From the NCBI RefSeq assembly GCF_004297265.1, contig NZ_SCUT01000035.1, forward strand, positions 1 to 64,000: a stretch of 64,000 nt of DNA, in the 5' to 3' direction. The notes under the pieces were generated by a model that saw nothing but the letters and a program-made list of their open reading frames with translations, did no database searches and was not told the origin of the DNA. The translations under genes were made by a program, and so were the position numbers. Below, piece by piece: positions 9,121-17,547 of the stretch. This DNA is from Reyranella sp. (GTDB lineage Bacteria > Pseudomonadota > Alphaproteobacteria > Reyranellales > Reyranellaceae). Within the stretch, counting starts at the first letter, position 1, and every line of letters starts with the position of its first letter.

Positions 9121-10782
9121 CTCCGCCGCGAGCTTCCGTGCATCGCGTGGATCGCGCGTGAGCAGGCCGTCGGCCAAATCCCGTTCGATCATCGCGTCGG
9201 GGCGCTCGACGACCCGGCCGAAGCCGGCGCCGCCGCCCACGAACATCTCGACGATGTCGCCCTTGCCGAGGTCAATCGCGGCCTTGCTCTTCAGCTCCTC
9301 GACGCGGCCGTCGGCGCGGAAGACGCGGCAGGAACCGCGCTGGCCGGGCTCACCGCCCAGAAGGCCTTCAGGCGCCAGGCGGAAGCGGTCGGAGTAGATG
9401 GCGAGCTGCACATCGTCGTGCAGGATCTCGCAGCGCCGCGTGAAGCCCGCACCGCCGCGCCGGGCACCCAGGCCGAACGAATCGGGTGCCAGCTCGTAGC
9501 CGACGATGCGGAAGAAGCCGTAGTCGATGTCGAGGGACTCGACCGGCGCGTTGGAGCAGTTGCTGAGCGGCGAATCGACGGCATCGCAGCCGTCGGCGTC
9601 CTTCGAGGCACCGTAGCCGCCACCGAAGATCTCGAGATAGACGCTGTAGCCCTTCTCGCCGAGGTGGCTCAGGCAAAAGGCGGTGGTGCAGTCGAAGCCG
9701 GTGGCGATCACCTTGTCGGGCAGCGCCTGCGCCAGCGCCTTCATCACCGCGTTGAACACGCGATAGGCCGGGATCATGCGCGCCCGCACCGGCGCCGGCG
9801 GCCTGGGATTGAGCAGCGAGCCGTAGGGCACCTTGATCGCGATCGGCCGTGCCATGCCCTCGTTGTAGGGAATGTCGGGACTGGTCAGCACCGACTTCAC
9901 GCAGGCGAGCGCCGCCGACAGCGTGCTGGAGTAGGGACAGTTGAGGTTGCGCTTCACCTGCGCGCAGGTGCCCTCGAAATCGATCTCGACCGAATCGTCG
10001 GCGATGGTGACCTTGGCCTTCACCACCAGCGGCTCGTCGCTGAGGCCATCGTCGTCGACCGCATCCTCGCCGTAGAAGGTGCCCTTGGGGGCTTGCGCGA
10101 TGGCGGCGCGCACGCGACGCTCGGAATAATCCTGCATCTCGTGCATCGCCGCCTCGACCTTGTCGGTGCCGTAGCGCTCGCAGAGCTGCTTCACCCGCAT
10201 CACGCCGATCGCGTTGGCGGCGAACTGGGCGTTGAAGTCGCCGATGGTGAGGTCGGGCACGCGCACGTTGGCCGTCACCAGCCGCTCGAACGAGCCGCCG
10301 TTCCAGTCGTGTTCGAAACTGTAGCGCGAGGGCGGGAAGCGCAGCCCCTCCTGGTAGACGTCGGAGGCATGGATGTTGAGGCCGGGCGCGCCGCCGCCGA
10401 GGTCGAGATGGTGCGCCACCGAGGCGCCGAAGCCAACGACCCGGCCGTCCACGAAGATCGGCGTGAAGATGAAGACGTCGGGAATGTGCTGGCCGCCCTC
10501 GAACGGGTCGTTGTTGATCAGGAAGTCGCCTTTCCTCAGCGTCTCGACGGGATGACGGCGCAGGCAGGCGCGCAGGGTCTCGCCGATGGGGCCGAGCTGC
10601 ATCGGGATCAGCTCGGCCTGCGCCACCGTGTTGCCGTCGCGGTCCATCAGGCCGGCCGAGCCGTCGCGCGCTTCGCGCAGGATGGTCGAGTAGGCGGAGC
10701 GGATCAGCTTCACGCCCATTTCCCGGGCGGCAGCGATCAGCGCCTGGCTGATGACGGCATAGTCGATCGGGTTCATGGTCAT
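9118..10782 (-). CDS. hyuB: Hydantoinase B / 5-oxoprolinase family subunit
   Basis: About 554 residues from the ATG at 10782 (MTMNPIDYAVISQALIAAA). Family motifs include REARDGSAGLMDRDGN, GDFLINNDPFEGGQHIPDV and FGASVAHHLDLGGGAPG. HyuB works with HyuA in ATP-dependent opening of hydantoin, N-methylhydantoin or 5-oxoproline type rings in the cytoplasm. The hyuA gene lies just upstream with a 67-base gap that holds a strong inverted repeat. The ORF could be extended to a GTG at 10827, but that would start inside the repeat, so I reject it. Confidence 0.88.
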   Translation of the reverse strand: MTMNPIDYAVISQALIAAAREMGVKLIRSAYSTILREARDGSAGLMDRDGNTVAQAELIPMQLGPIGETLRACLRRHPVETLRKGDFLINNDPFEGGQHIPDVFIFTPIFVDGRVVGFGASVAHHLDLGGGAPGLNIHASDVYQEGLRFPPSRYSFEHDWNGGSFERLVTANVRVPDLTIGDFNAQFAANAIGVMRVKQLCERYGTDKVEAAMHEMQDYSERRVRAAIAQAPKGTFYGEDAVDDDGLSDEPLVVKAKVTIADDSVEIDFEGTCAQVKRNLNCPYSSTLSAALACVKSVLTSPDIPYNEGMARPIAIKVPYGSLLNPRPPAPVRARMIPAYRVFNAVMKALAQALPDKVIATGFDCTTAFCLSHLGEKGYSVYLEIFGGGYGASKDADGCDAVDSPLSNCSNAPVESLDIDYGFFRIVGYELAPDSFGLGARRGGAGFTRRCEILHDDVQLAIYSDRFRLAPEGLLGGEPGQRGSCRVFRADGRVEELKSKAAIDLGKGDIVEMFVGGGAGFGRVVERPDAMIERDLADGLLTRDPRDARKLAAE

Positions 10783-10783
10783 G

Positions 10784-10843
10784 GGAGCGCGCCACTCCAG
10801 TGGCGCTCGAGAATCATGATGCGCCACTGGAGTGGCGCGCTCC
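10784..10843. repeat. 23-bp perfect inverted repeat between hyuA and hyuB
   Basis: Arms at 10784-10806 and 10821-10843 are exact complements over 23 bases, with a 14-base loop. Each arm is itself a palindrome around GCGCCACT-CC-AGTGGCGC. The structure sits directly before the hyuB start and could stabilise hyuA mRNA, attenuate hyuB or be a REP-like dispersed element. Confidence 0.85.
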
Positions 10844-10849
10844 GATGAA

Positions 10850-12865
10850 TCATGACGTCCTCCGCAGGATCAGATTGTCCGCTTCGTCGAGCCCGGCCGT
10901 CCAGCCGGGCGGTACCCAGGTCGTGGCCGTGTAGCCCTCGATGACTGCCGGGCCCGTGATCGCCTGACCCGCGGCCAGCGCTTCGGCCGTGTGACGGTCG
11001 CAGTCGAGCCAGGCCTCGCCATGGAAGATCTTCGCCTGTTCGGGCGCGCGCTGCTCAAGCGTCTCGCGGTCGAGCTTCGGGGCGCCGCCGATGGGGAGCG
11101 TGGCGCCGACCCTCAGGGTCACGATCTCGACGGGACGGTCGAGATTGGCGCCGTGCATGAAGGTGCGGTGATGGGCGTCGGCGAACAGTCCGGCGAGATA
11201 GGTCGCGTCGAGCGAGCCCAGCCGATCGGCCGGAATCTCGACGCCGACCTCGAAGGCCTGGCCGACGAAGCGCATATCGAGCGTGTGGGTGTAGTCCAGC
11301 GTGCCCGGCAGCTTCATCTCGGCGAACTGCGCGGCGAGTCGCTCGCGCATCTCGCCGAAGACGCGGTCGGCCTCGCGTGCCGCGGTGTCGTCGAGCTTCA
11401 TCTTGCGCGTGACGGCGTCGAACTTGGTGTAGTCGGAGGCGACCAGCCCGTAGGCCGAGATCACGCCGGCATTGGGCGGAACCACGATGGTGGAGATGCC
11501 GAGTTCCTCGGCGATGCGGGCGGCATGCAGCGGGCCCGCGCCGCCGAACGGCACCAGCGCATAGTCGCGCGGATCGCGGCCGCGTTCGGTCGAGACGAGC
11601 TGGATGGCGCGCACGATGTTGGCGTCGGCGAGCTGCAGCGCCGAGGAGGCGGCCTGCTCGACACTGAGAGAGAAGCGTTCGGCCAGCGGTTCGAAGGCGC
11701 GCCGTGCGGCCTCGCCGTCGAGCTTCATGCGGCCGCCCAGGAAGGCGCCCGGCCGGATCGTGCCGATCACGATATGCGCGTCGGTCGTCGCCGGTTCGGT
11801 GCCGCCGCGGCCGTAGCAGGCGGGACCGGGATCGGCGCCGGCGCTCTGCGGGCCGACCCTCAGCATGCCGCCATCGTCGACCCAGGCGAGCGAGCCGCCG
11901 CCGGCGCCCACGGAAACGATGTCGAGCACGGGCGTGCGGATCGGCAGCCCGTCGATCTCTGTCTCGGCCGCCAGCGAGGGGCGGCCGTCCTGCACCAGGC
12001 AGACATCGGTCGAAGTGCCACCCATGTCGAAGGTGATGAGGTCCTTGAACCCGGAGCGCGCCGCCTGGCGCGTCGCGCCGACGACGCCGGCCGCGGGACC
12101 GGAATAGAGCGCGGTGATCGCGCTCTGGCGCATCGCCTCGGCAGGCAGGCGTCCGCCGTTGGACTGCATCACGGTGAAGCGGCCCTTGAAGCCGGCCTCG
12201 GCGAGCTTGTTCTCGAAGCGATGCAGGTAGCCGTCGATCACCGGCTGCACATAGGCGGAGAGCAGGGTCGTCGAGGCGCGTTCGAATTCGCGGAACTCGC
12301 GCGCCACCTGATGGCTGCAGGTCACCAGCACGCCGGGCAGCGCCTCGGCGATCAGCGCGGAGAGCCGCTTCTCGTGTACCGGATCGGCATAGGCGTTCAG
12401 CAGGCAGATCGCGACCGCGCGATAGCCGCCGTCCCTGAGGGCGGGCAGCAGCTGGGCTTTCACCTTCGCTTCGTCGAGCGGCGTCTCGACGGAGCCGTCG
12501 GCGCGCAAGCGTTCGACCGCCTCGAAGCAATCCTTGCGGCGCACCGGCGGCGCGGGCTTGGCATAGAAGAGATCGTAGATGTTGCGCCGGTCGTGGCGCT
12601 GCATGAACAGCAGGTCGCGGAAGCCCGCCGTCGCGACGAAGGCCACGGTCGCGCCCTTGCGCTCCAGCACGGCATTGGTGGCGACGGTCGAGCCGTGGCC
12701 GAGATCTTCGATGCGCGCGAGATCGATGCCCGACGCGGTGAGGGCCGCGAAGGCGCCGACATCGGGCGACTTCGGCGTGCTCGGCACCTTGGTGACGACG
12801 ACCCGGCCGCCCTCGACGGCGACGAGGTCGGTGAACGTTCCGCCAACCTCGACGCCGACGCGCAT
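10850..12865 (-). CDS. hyuA: Hydantoinase A / 5-oxoprolinase family ATPase subunit
   Basis: 671 residues from ATG 12865 (MRVGVEVGGTFTDLVAVEGG). The first residues are the ATP-binding phosphate-1 motif of the ASKHA fold used by HyuA/oxoprolinase. Other family motifs are GHGSTVATNAVLERKG, DMGGTSTDVCLV and GAGGGSLAWVDDGG near the substrate domain, and VPFGGAGPLHA. It is paired with hyuB downstream. It begins 11 bases after the stop of the ubiK-like gene, so the three are one operon. The actual substrate (hydantoin, oxoproline or other lactam) cannot be told from sequence. Confidence 0.9.
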   Translation of the reverse strand: MRVGVEVGGTFTDLVAVEGGRVVVTKVPSTPKSPDVGAFAALTASGIDLARIEDLGHGSTVATNAVLERKGATVAFVATAGFRDLLFMQRHDRRNIYDLFYAKPAPPVRRKDCFEAVERLRADGSVETPLDEAKVKAQLLPALRDGGYRAVAICLLNAYADPVHEKRLSALIAEALPGVLVTCSHQVAREFREFERASTTLLSAYVQPVIDGYLHRFENKLAEAGFKGRFTVMQSNGGRLPAEAMRQSAITALYSGPAAGVVGATRQAARSGFKDLITFDMGGTSTDVCLVQDGRPSLAAETEIDGLPIRTPVLDIVSVGAGGGSLAWVDDGGMLRVGPQSAGADPGPACYGRGGTEPATTDAHIVIGTIRPGAFLGGRMKLDGEAARRAFEPLAERFSLSVEQAASSALQLADANIVRAIQLVSTERGRDPRDYALVPFGGAGPLHAARIAEELGISTIVVPPNAGVISAYGLVASDYTKFDAVTRKMKLDDTAAREADRVFGEMRERLAAQFAEMKLPGTLDYTHTLDMRFVGQAFEVGVEIPADRLGSLDATYLAGLFADAHHRTFMHGANLDRPVEIVTLRVGATLPIGGAPKLDRETLEQRAPEQAKIFHGEAWLDCDRHTAEALAAGQAITGPAVIEGYTATTWVPPGWTAGLDEADNLILRRTS

Positions 12866-12876
12866 CGTCCGCGCGC

Positions 12877-13143
12877 CTAGGCTTCGGGGCCGGAAGGGCT
12901 GCCGAGCCTGGCCTGCAGATCGGCGATCTGCTTCTTCAGCTCCTCGTTCTCCTCGCGCGCCTTGGCGGCCATCGCCTTCACGGCATCGAACTCGTCGCGC
13001 CGCGGAATGTCCATGCCGTCCAGGATCTTGGCGATCTGGTCGCGGAAGCGGGCCTCGACCTCGTCCTTCATGCCGGTCAGCGCGCCCATGGCGCCGTTGG
13101 CCACCTTGGTGAGGTCGTCGATGAACGGATTGCGGGTTTGCAT
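12877..13143 (-). CDS. ubiK: UbiK/BMFP-type accessory factor
   Basis: 88 residues, ATG 13143. It starts MQTRNPFIDDLTKVANGAMG, followed by EARFRDQIAKILDGMDIPRRDEFDAVKAMA and a C-terminal coiled coil (AREENEELKKQIADLQARLG). This is the BMFP family, membrane-fusogenic trimers that assist ubiquinone biosynthesis in Proteobacteria. It sits 69 bases from the divergent enoyl-CoA hydratase gene and is first in the minus-strand operon with hyuA-hyuB. The link to hydantoinase is probably positional only. Confidence 0.82.
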   Translation of the reverse strand: MQTRNPFIDDLTKVANGAMGALTGMKDEVEARFRDQIAKILDGMDIPRRDEFDAVKAMAAKAREENEELKKQIADLQARLGSPSGPEA

Positions 13144-13212
13144 GGCAGGTCTCCTGATGCGGCGAGTATGGGCGGCTGGTAGCATCCGGCGCAAGAAGCA
13201 CTGGAGGACGCC

Positions 13213-13947
13213 GTGAGTCTGGTCAAAGTCGAGTCGAGCGAAGGCATCACCACCATCACCATGGCGCGCCCGGAGAAGCGCAACGCGCTCACCCAGGAGC
13301 TGTGCGACGGGCTCTACGAGGCCTATCGCGCCTTCGAGGCGGGCGACGACCTGGTCGCGGTGCTGCAGGCCGACGGACCGGCCTTCTGCGTCGGTGCCGA
13401 CCTCACCAATCCACCCGCCGCCATGTGGAAGGCCGTGCCGCATGTCAGCCACGCGCTCACCAAGCCCGTGATCGCCGCCACCCAGGGCTGGGTGATCGGT
13501 GGCGGCATCTGCCTCGTGATGACCTGCGATCTCATGGTGTCTGCAGATACGACGAAATTCATGTACCCCGAGGCCAAGGTCGGCGTGTTCGGTGGTCTGA
13601 TGCCGGGCATTGTCTCGCGCATGCCGCACAAGGTCGCGATGGAACTGCTGCTGCTCGGCGAGGAGATCTCCGTGAAGCGCGCCTATGACGTCGGCTTCGT
13701 GAACAAGGTCGTGCCGCTCGGCGAGGAACGCGCCGAGGCGCGCCGCATGGCTTCGGTCATCGCCCAGTCCGCGCCGCTGGTGATCCGCACCCTGCGCGAC
13801 TTCGCCAACCAGACCCTGCCGCGCGGCCCGGCCGAGGTCTTCGTGCCCGAGCGCTACAAGCTCGAGACCATCGCCAATTCGGAGGATCGCAAGGAGGGCG
13901 CCGCCGCCTTCCGCGAGAAGCGCTCCGCCAAATTCAAGGGACGCTAG
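13213..13947 (+). CDS. Enoyl-CoA hydratase/isomerase family protein
   Basis: 244 residues, GTG start at 13213 with CTGGAGGACGCC upstream. Crotonase features are MARPEKRNALTQEL, the oxyanion-hole segment ADGPAFCVGADL and GWVIGGGICLVMTCDLMVSA. It acts on a CoA thioester in fatty-acid or other acyl-CoA catabolism, but the substrate is unassigned. proC begins four bases after its stop. Confidence 0.88.
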   Translation: MSLVKVESSEGITTITMARPEKRNALTQELCDGLYEAYRAFEAGDDLVAVLQADGPAFCVGADLTNPPAAMWKAVPHVSHALTKPVIAATQGWVIGGGICLVMTCDLMVSADTTKFMYPEAKVGVFGGLMPGIVSRMPHKVAMELLLLGEEISVKRAYDVGFVNKVVPLGEERAEARRMASVIAQSAPLVIRTLRDFANQTLPRGPAEVFVPERYKLETIANSEDRKEGAAAFREKRSAKFKGR

Positions 13948-13951
13948 GACA

Positions 13952-14749
13952 ATGGGCAAGCTGCTGCTGGTCGGTTGCGGCAAGATGGGCGGCGCCATGC
14001 TCGACGGCTGGCTGGCGCGCGGCCTCCCGGCCGCCGACATCGTCGTGGCCGAGCCGGTCGAGGCGATCCGCCCTCGGCACGCCGGCGTCCGCGTCGTCTC
14101 CTCCTCGGCCGAGGTGACGGAGGCGCCGGCGATCGTCGTGCTGGCGGTGAAGCCGCAGTCGATGGACGAGACGCTGACCGATCTCCGGCGGTTTGCCGGG
14201 CAGGGCGCGGTGTTCCTGTCGATCGCGGCCGGCAAGACGCTGGGCTACTTCGCCGCCCGTCTCGGCCACACGGCCAAGATCGTGCGCGCCATGCCCAACA
14301 CGCCGGCGGCGGTTCGCCAGGGCATCACCGTGGCGACGGCGGCGGCGAGCGTGACGGCGGCGGAGCGGAAGCGCTGCCACGAGCTGCTCGAAGCGGTCGG
14401 CCAGGTCCTGTGGGCCGACGACGAGGCGCTGATGGATCCGGTCACGGCGCTCTCGGGCAGTGGCCCGGCCTATGTCTTCCTGCTGGTCGAGGCGATGGCC
14501 GCGGCGGGCGTGAAGGCCGGCCTTCCAGCCGAGATGGCCATGCAGCTCGCCCGCGCGACCGTGGCGGGCAGCGGGGAGTTGCTGAAGCAATCGAAGGAGC
14601 CGGCGTCGCAGCTGCGCGTTAACGTCACCAGTCCCGGCGGCACGACCGCCGCAGCCCTGCAGGTCCTGATGGCAAGCGACGGCATCCAACCGGTGTTCGA
14701 CAAGGCTCTCGCGGCCGCCTCTCATCGTTCGAAGGAACTGGCGGGATGA
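13952..14749 (+). CDS. proC: Pyrroline-5-carboxylate reductase
   Basis: 265 residues. The N-terminal dinucleotide-binding motif is LLLVGCGKMGGAML. The C-terminal dimer domain has the family signature ALSGSGPAYVFLLVEAM and VTSPGGTTAAAL. It makes proline from pyrroline-5-carboxylate with NAD(P)H. Its stop overlaps the TetR gene ATG. Confidence 0.95.
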   Translation: MGKLLLVGCGKMGGAMLDGWLARGLPAADIVVAEPVEAIRPRHAGVRVVSSSAEVTEAPAIVVLAVKPQSMDETLTDLRRFAGQGAVFLSIAAGKTLGYFAARLGHTAKIVRAMPNTPAAVRQGITVATAAASVTAAERKRCHELLEAVGQVLWADDEALMDPVTALSGSGPAYVFLLVEAMAAAGVKAGLPAEMAMQLARATVAGSGELLKQSKEPASQLRVNVTSPGGTTAAALQVLMASDGIQPVFDKALAAASHRSKELAG

Positions 14750-15369
14750 GTGCGGATGGCGAGAAAGCACTCGACGCCTTCCTCGGCCTGATCGCCGAGA
14801 AAGGCTATGCCGACGTGGCGTTGCGCGACGTCGCCGAGGCGGCGGGGCTGGGCTTCGCCGATCTCTATCGCCTCTACCCCGACAAGACCGCGCTGGCGGC
14901 GGCCTTCATGGCGCGCATCGACGCGGAGGTGATGGCGGGAACGCCGTCCTCGGTCGATCCGGAGGAGACGGCACGTGATCGCCTGTTCGACGTGATGATG
15001 CGCCGCTACGACGCACTCCGGCCCTACCGTGCGGCGCTGCGGGCGCTGCGTCGCGCGGGGACGCGCGACCCGATGCTCGCGATGGCGATGGGACCGGGCC
15101 TTCGCCGCTCGATGGCGGCGATGCTGGAAGCTGCGTCGCTGGCCAGCGATGGGGTCCCCGGTGCGCTGCGGCAGAATGGCCTGCTGGCCATCCACTACGC
15201 CGTATCGCGGGTGTTCGACCGGGACGACACCCAGGATCTCTCCAAGACGATGGCGGCGTTGGACAACCGCCTGAAGACGGCCGAGCGCTGGTCGCAACTC
15301 TTTGACAAATATGTGAAATCTCCGCGCGCCAGCGCGCCGCCCGAATCTCCGGTTTCGCCCGAGGCGTGA
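14746..15369 (+). CDS. TetR-family transcriptional regulator
   Basis: 207 residues, start overlapping the proC stop (ATGA). The N-terminal helix-turn-helix is LDAFLGLIAEKGYADVALRDVAEAAGLGFADLYRLYPDK, and the rest is a variable helical ligand domain. A phasin gene with its own promoter follows, so this regulator may relate to storage-polymer or stress genes. Its targets are unknown. Confidence 0.85.
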   Translation: MSADGEKALDAFLGLIAEKGYADVALRDVAEAAGLGFADLYRLYPDKTALAAAFMARIDAEVMAGTPSSVDPEETARDRLFDVMMRRYDALRPYRAALRALRRAGTRDPMLAMAMGPGLRRSMAAMLEAASLASDGVPGALRQNGLLAIHYAVSRVFDRDDTQDLSKTMAALDNRLKTAERWSQLFDKYVKSPRASAPPESPVSPEA

Positions 15370-15377
15370 GGATTTTG

Positions 15378-15446
15378 TGCAGTGCACAAAAACTCCCCTT
15401 GACTCACTGCAATGCATCCCTAAATTGAGCTTCATTGTGCACCGCA
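15378..15446 (+). promoter_or_regulatory. Phasin promoter with three TGC-N3-GCA operator repeats
   Basis: TGC-N3-GCA occurs at 15378-15386 (inside the palindrome TTTTGTGCAGTGCACAAAA), 15408-15416 and 15438-15446, exactly 30 bp apart, about three helical turns. A sigma-70 promoter TTGACT (15399-15404), 16-bp spacer and TAAATT (15421-15426) places the middle site between -35 and -10. TGC/GCA repeats of this kind are bound by the polyhydroxyalkanoate repressor PhaR in alphaproteobacteria, and assignment to PhaR here is inference. Confidence 0.75.
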
Positions 15447-15498
15447 GCAAAGCGGGGCACCCCAGCTCAGCCTTGCTTTGTCCCCCAAGGAGATATCC

Positions 15499-15933
15499 AT
15501 GTACGCCAACGGTGCCTTCAAGAACCCCTTCGCCGACTTCGACTTCAGCAAGGTCGCCGGTGAGTTCAAGCTCCCGACCGTGAATGTCGAGACATTCGTC
15601 GAGACCGCTCGCAAGAACTTCGCGACCATCACCTCGCTCAACACCGCCGCCGTCGAGCAGATGAAGACGATCGCGCAGCGCCAGGGCGACATGGTCCGCG
15701 CCGCGATGGAAGACTTCTCCAAGCACGGCAGCGAAGTCCTCGCCGCCGCGACCGTCGAGGAGAAGGCCGCCAAGCAGATCGACTTCATCAAGAAGTCCTA
15801 CGACTCGGCCATCACCAACACCAAGGAACTGGCCGACCTCTACACCAAGAGCCAGGCCGATGCCGTGACGGCGCTCAGCGCCCGCGTCGCCGAGCTGACC
15901 GAAGAGGTCAAGGCCGCGATCGCCAAGAAGTAA
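15499..15933 (+). CDS. Phasin (PHA granule-associated protein)
   Basis: 144 residues. The ATG at 15499 is chosen over an upstream in-frame start at 15478 because AAGGAGATATCC lies right before it. The protein is helical and rich in Ala and Lys. Its family motifs include NVETFVETARKNFATITSLNTAAVEQMKTIAQRQGDMVRAAMEDF. Phasins coat polyhydroxyalkanoate granules in the cytoplasm. The promoter carries PhaR-like operators, and a terminator follows. Confidence 0.88.
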   Translation: MYANGAFKNPFADFDFSKVAGEFKLPTVNVETFVETARKNFATITSLNTAAVEQMKTIAQRQGDMVRAAMEDFSKHGSEVLAAATVEEKAAKQIDFIKKSYDSAITNTKELADLYTKSQADAVTALSARVAELTEEVKAAIAKK

Positions 15934-15976
15934 GCGTTTCAGCGTAAGCGTCGATCGGCCAGTCGCCGATCGGGAA

Positions 15977-16005
15977 GGGGCCGCATTCGCGGCCCCTTTT
16001 CTTTT
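15977..16005 (+). terminator. Rho-independent terminator after phasin gene
   Basis: GGGGCCGC (15977-15984), loop ATTC, GCGGCCCC (15989-15996) and TTTTCTTTT. Confidence 0.88.
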
Positions 16006-16033
16006 GCGCCCACCGCTCTAGTTTCGGCCCATC

Positions 16034-16372
16034 ATGGCAAACATCGCTTACGAAGATTTCGAACGGGTCGACATCCGTGTCGGCACGATCCTCGAAGCCG
16101 CGCCCCTCGAAGGCGCGCGCAAACCCGCCTATCGCCTGCTGATCGATTTCGGTGGTGGGATCGGCACGAAGAAATCCTCGGCGCAGATCACCATCCACTA
16201 CACGCCGGAAGAACTGGTCGGCCGTCAGGTCGCCGCCGTGGTCAATTTCCCGCCGCGCCAGATCGGCAGGTTCATGTCCGAAGTCCTGACGCTCGGCTTC
16301 CCCGCCGCCGATGGCAGCGTCGTGCTGATCGCACCGACCAAGCCCGTGCCCAACGGCGGCAAGCTGTTCTAG
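16034..16372 (+). CDS. csaA: CsaA-type tRNA-binding/chaperone protein
   Basis: 112 residues. The whole protein is an OB-fold tRNA-binding domain: YEDFERVDIRVGTILEAAPLEGARKPAYRL, then VVNFPPRQIGRFMSEVLTLGF and the end PVPNGGKLF. It matches CsaA, implicated in protein export or tRNA/aminoacylation assistance. It stands alone after the phasin terminator and its stop is close to the convergent ilvE stop. Confidence 0.9.
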   Translation: MANIAYEDFERVDIRVGTILEAAPLEGARKPAYRLLIDFGGGIGTKKSSAQITIHYTPEELVGRQVAAVVNFPPRQIGRFMSEVLTLGFPAADGSVVLIAPTKPVPNGGKLF

Positions 16373-16379
16373 GTGCGGC

Positions 16380-17483
16380 CTAGAAGACCTTGTGGATCCA
16401 GCCGTGCGGGTCGGCCGTGCGGCCGCGCTGGATGTCGACGAGGACGGCCTTGAGTTCCTCGGTCTTTGCGCCCGAACCGCCATTACCGATCCTGAATTCG
16501 CCGTCCTTGCTGCGAACCGTGCCGATCGGCGTGACGACGGCGGCGGTACCGCAGGCGAAGGCCTCACGCAGGCGGCCGCTGGCGGCATCCTTGCGCCACT
16601 GCTCAATCGAATAGCGCTCCTCGCTCACCTTGATGCCCTTGTCCTTGGCCAGAGTGAGCAGCGAGCTGCGCGTGATGCCGGGCAGGATCGTGCCGCCGAG
16701 CGGCGGGGTGATCATCGAGCCGTCGTCGAACACGAAGAAGATGTTCATGCCGCCCAGCTCCTCGATCCAGCGCTGTTCGACGGCATCGAGGAACACGACC
16801 TGGTCGCAGCCGTGACGCGTCGCCTCGGCCTGCGCCTGCAGGCTGGCGGCGTAGTTGCCGCCGCACTTGGCCGCGCCAGTCCCGCCGGGGGCCGCGCGGG
16901 TGAAATCCTCGGAGACCCAGACCGACACCGCCGGCGCATCTGTCTTGAAGTAGGCGCCGACCGACGAGGCGATGACGATGAAGAGGTAATCCGACGAGGG
17001 CTTCACGCCGAGGAAGATCTCGTTGGCGAACATGAAGGGCCGGATGTAGAGACTGCCGTCGCCCTCCGGAATCCACGCGCGGTCGATCTTCACCAGCTGG
17101 TCGACGGCCTCGAGGAACACGTTCTCGGGCAGGACCGGCATGGCGAGCCGCTCGGCCGACTGCTGGAAGCGGCGGGCGTTCTCCAGCGGGCGGAACAGCG
17201 TCGCGCCGCCGTCGGCCGTGCGATAGGCCTTCAGCCCCTCGAAGATCTCCTGGGCGTAGTGGAGCACGGCCGCGGCAGGATCCATCGGGATCGGCGCGCG
17301 CGGCTCGACCTTCGCATCGTGCCAGCCCTTGGACTCATGGTAGCGGATGGTGACCATGTGATCGGAGAAGACGCGGCCGAAACCCGGATTCTTGAGGAGT
17401 TCCGCGCGCTTCTCGGCGGGAAGCGGCGACGGATGGGGAACGTGCGTGAACTGAAGCGGTGTCTTGGACATTGTCTTGGACAT
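16380..17483 (-). CDS. ilvE: Branched-chain amino-acid aminotransferase
   Basis: 367 residues, the long class IV BCAT form. The PLP lysine is present in GTGAAKCGGNYAASL. Other motifs are HYAQEIFEGLKAYR, SLYIRPFMFANE and GTAAVVTPIG. It catalyses the last step of Ile, Leu and Val synthesis or the first step of their breakdown. ATG codons at 17483 and 17471 lie in a direct repeat (MSKTMSKT), so the start could be either. A short palindrome CTGAAG-N6-CTTCAG sits just upstream. Confidence 0.92.
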   Translation of the reverse strand: MSKTMSKTPLQFTHVPHPSPLPAEKRAELLKNPGFGRVFSDHMVTIRYHESKGWHDAKVEPRAPIPMDPAAAVLHYAQEIFEGLKAYRTADGGATLFRPLENARRFQQSAERLAMPVLPENVFLEAVDQLVKIDRAWIPEGDGSLYIRPFMFANEIFLGVKPSSDYLFIVIASSVGAYFKTDAPAVSVWVSEDFTRAAPGGTGAAKCGGNYAASLQAQAEATRHGCDQVVFLDAVEQRWIEELGGMNIFFVFDDGSMITPPLGGTILPGITRSSLLTLAKDKGIKVSEERYSIEQWRKDAASGRLREAFACGTAAVVTPIGTVRSKDGEFRIGNGGSGAKTEELKAVLVDIQRGRTADPHGWIHKVF

Positions 17484-17547
17484 TTCTCTCTGAAGTATTT
17501 CCTTCAGTCTACCACAGGCGGCCGGGCCGCAAGTCCCGGGGCGCCGC

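Noticed and set aside
9118..13201. Extended starts for hyuB (10827) and hyuA (13201)
   Set aside because: Extensions enter the inverted repeat or the ubiK gene; family homology begins at 10782 and 12865.
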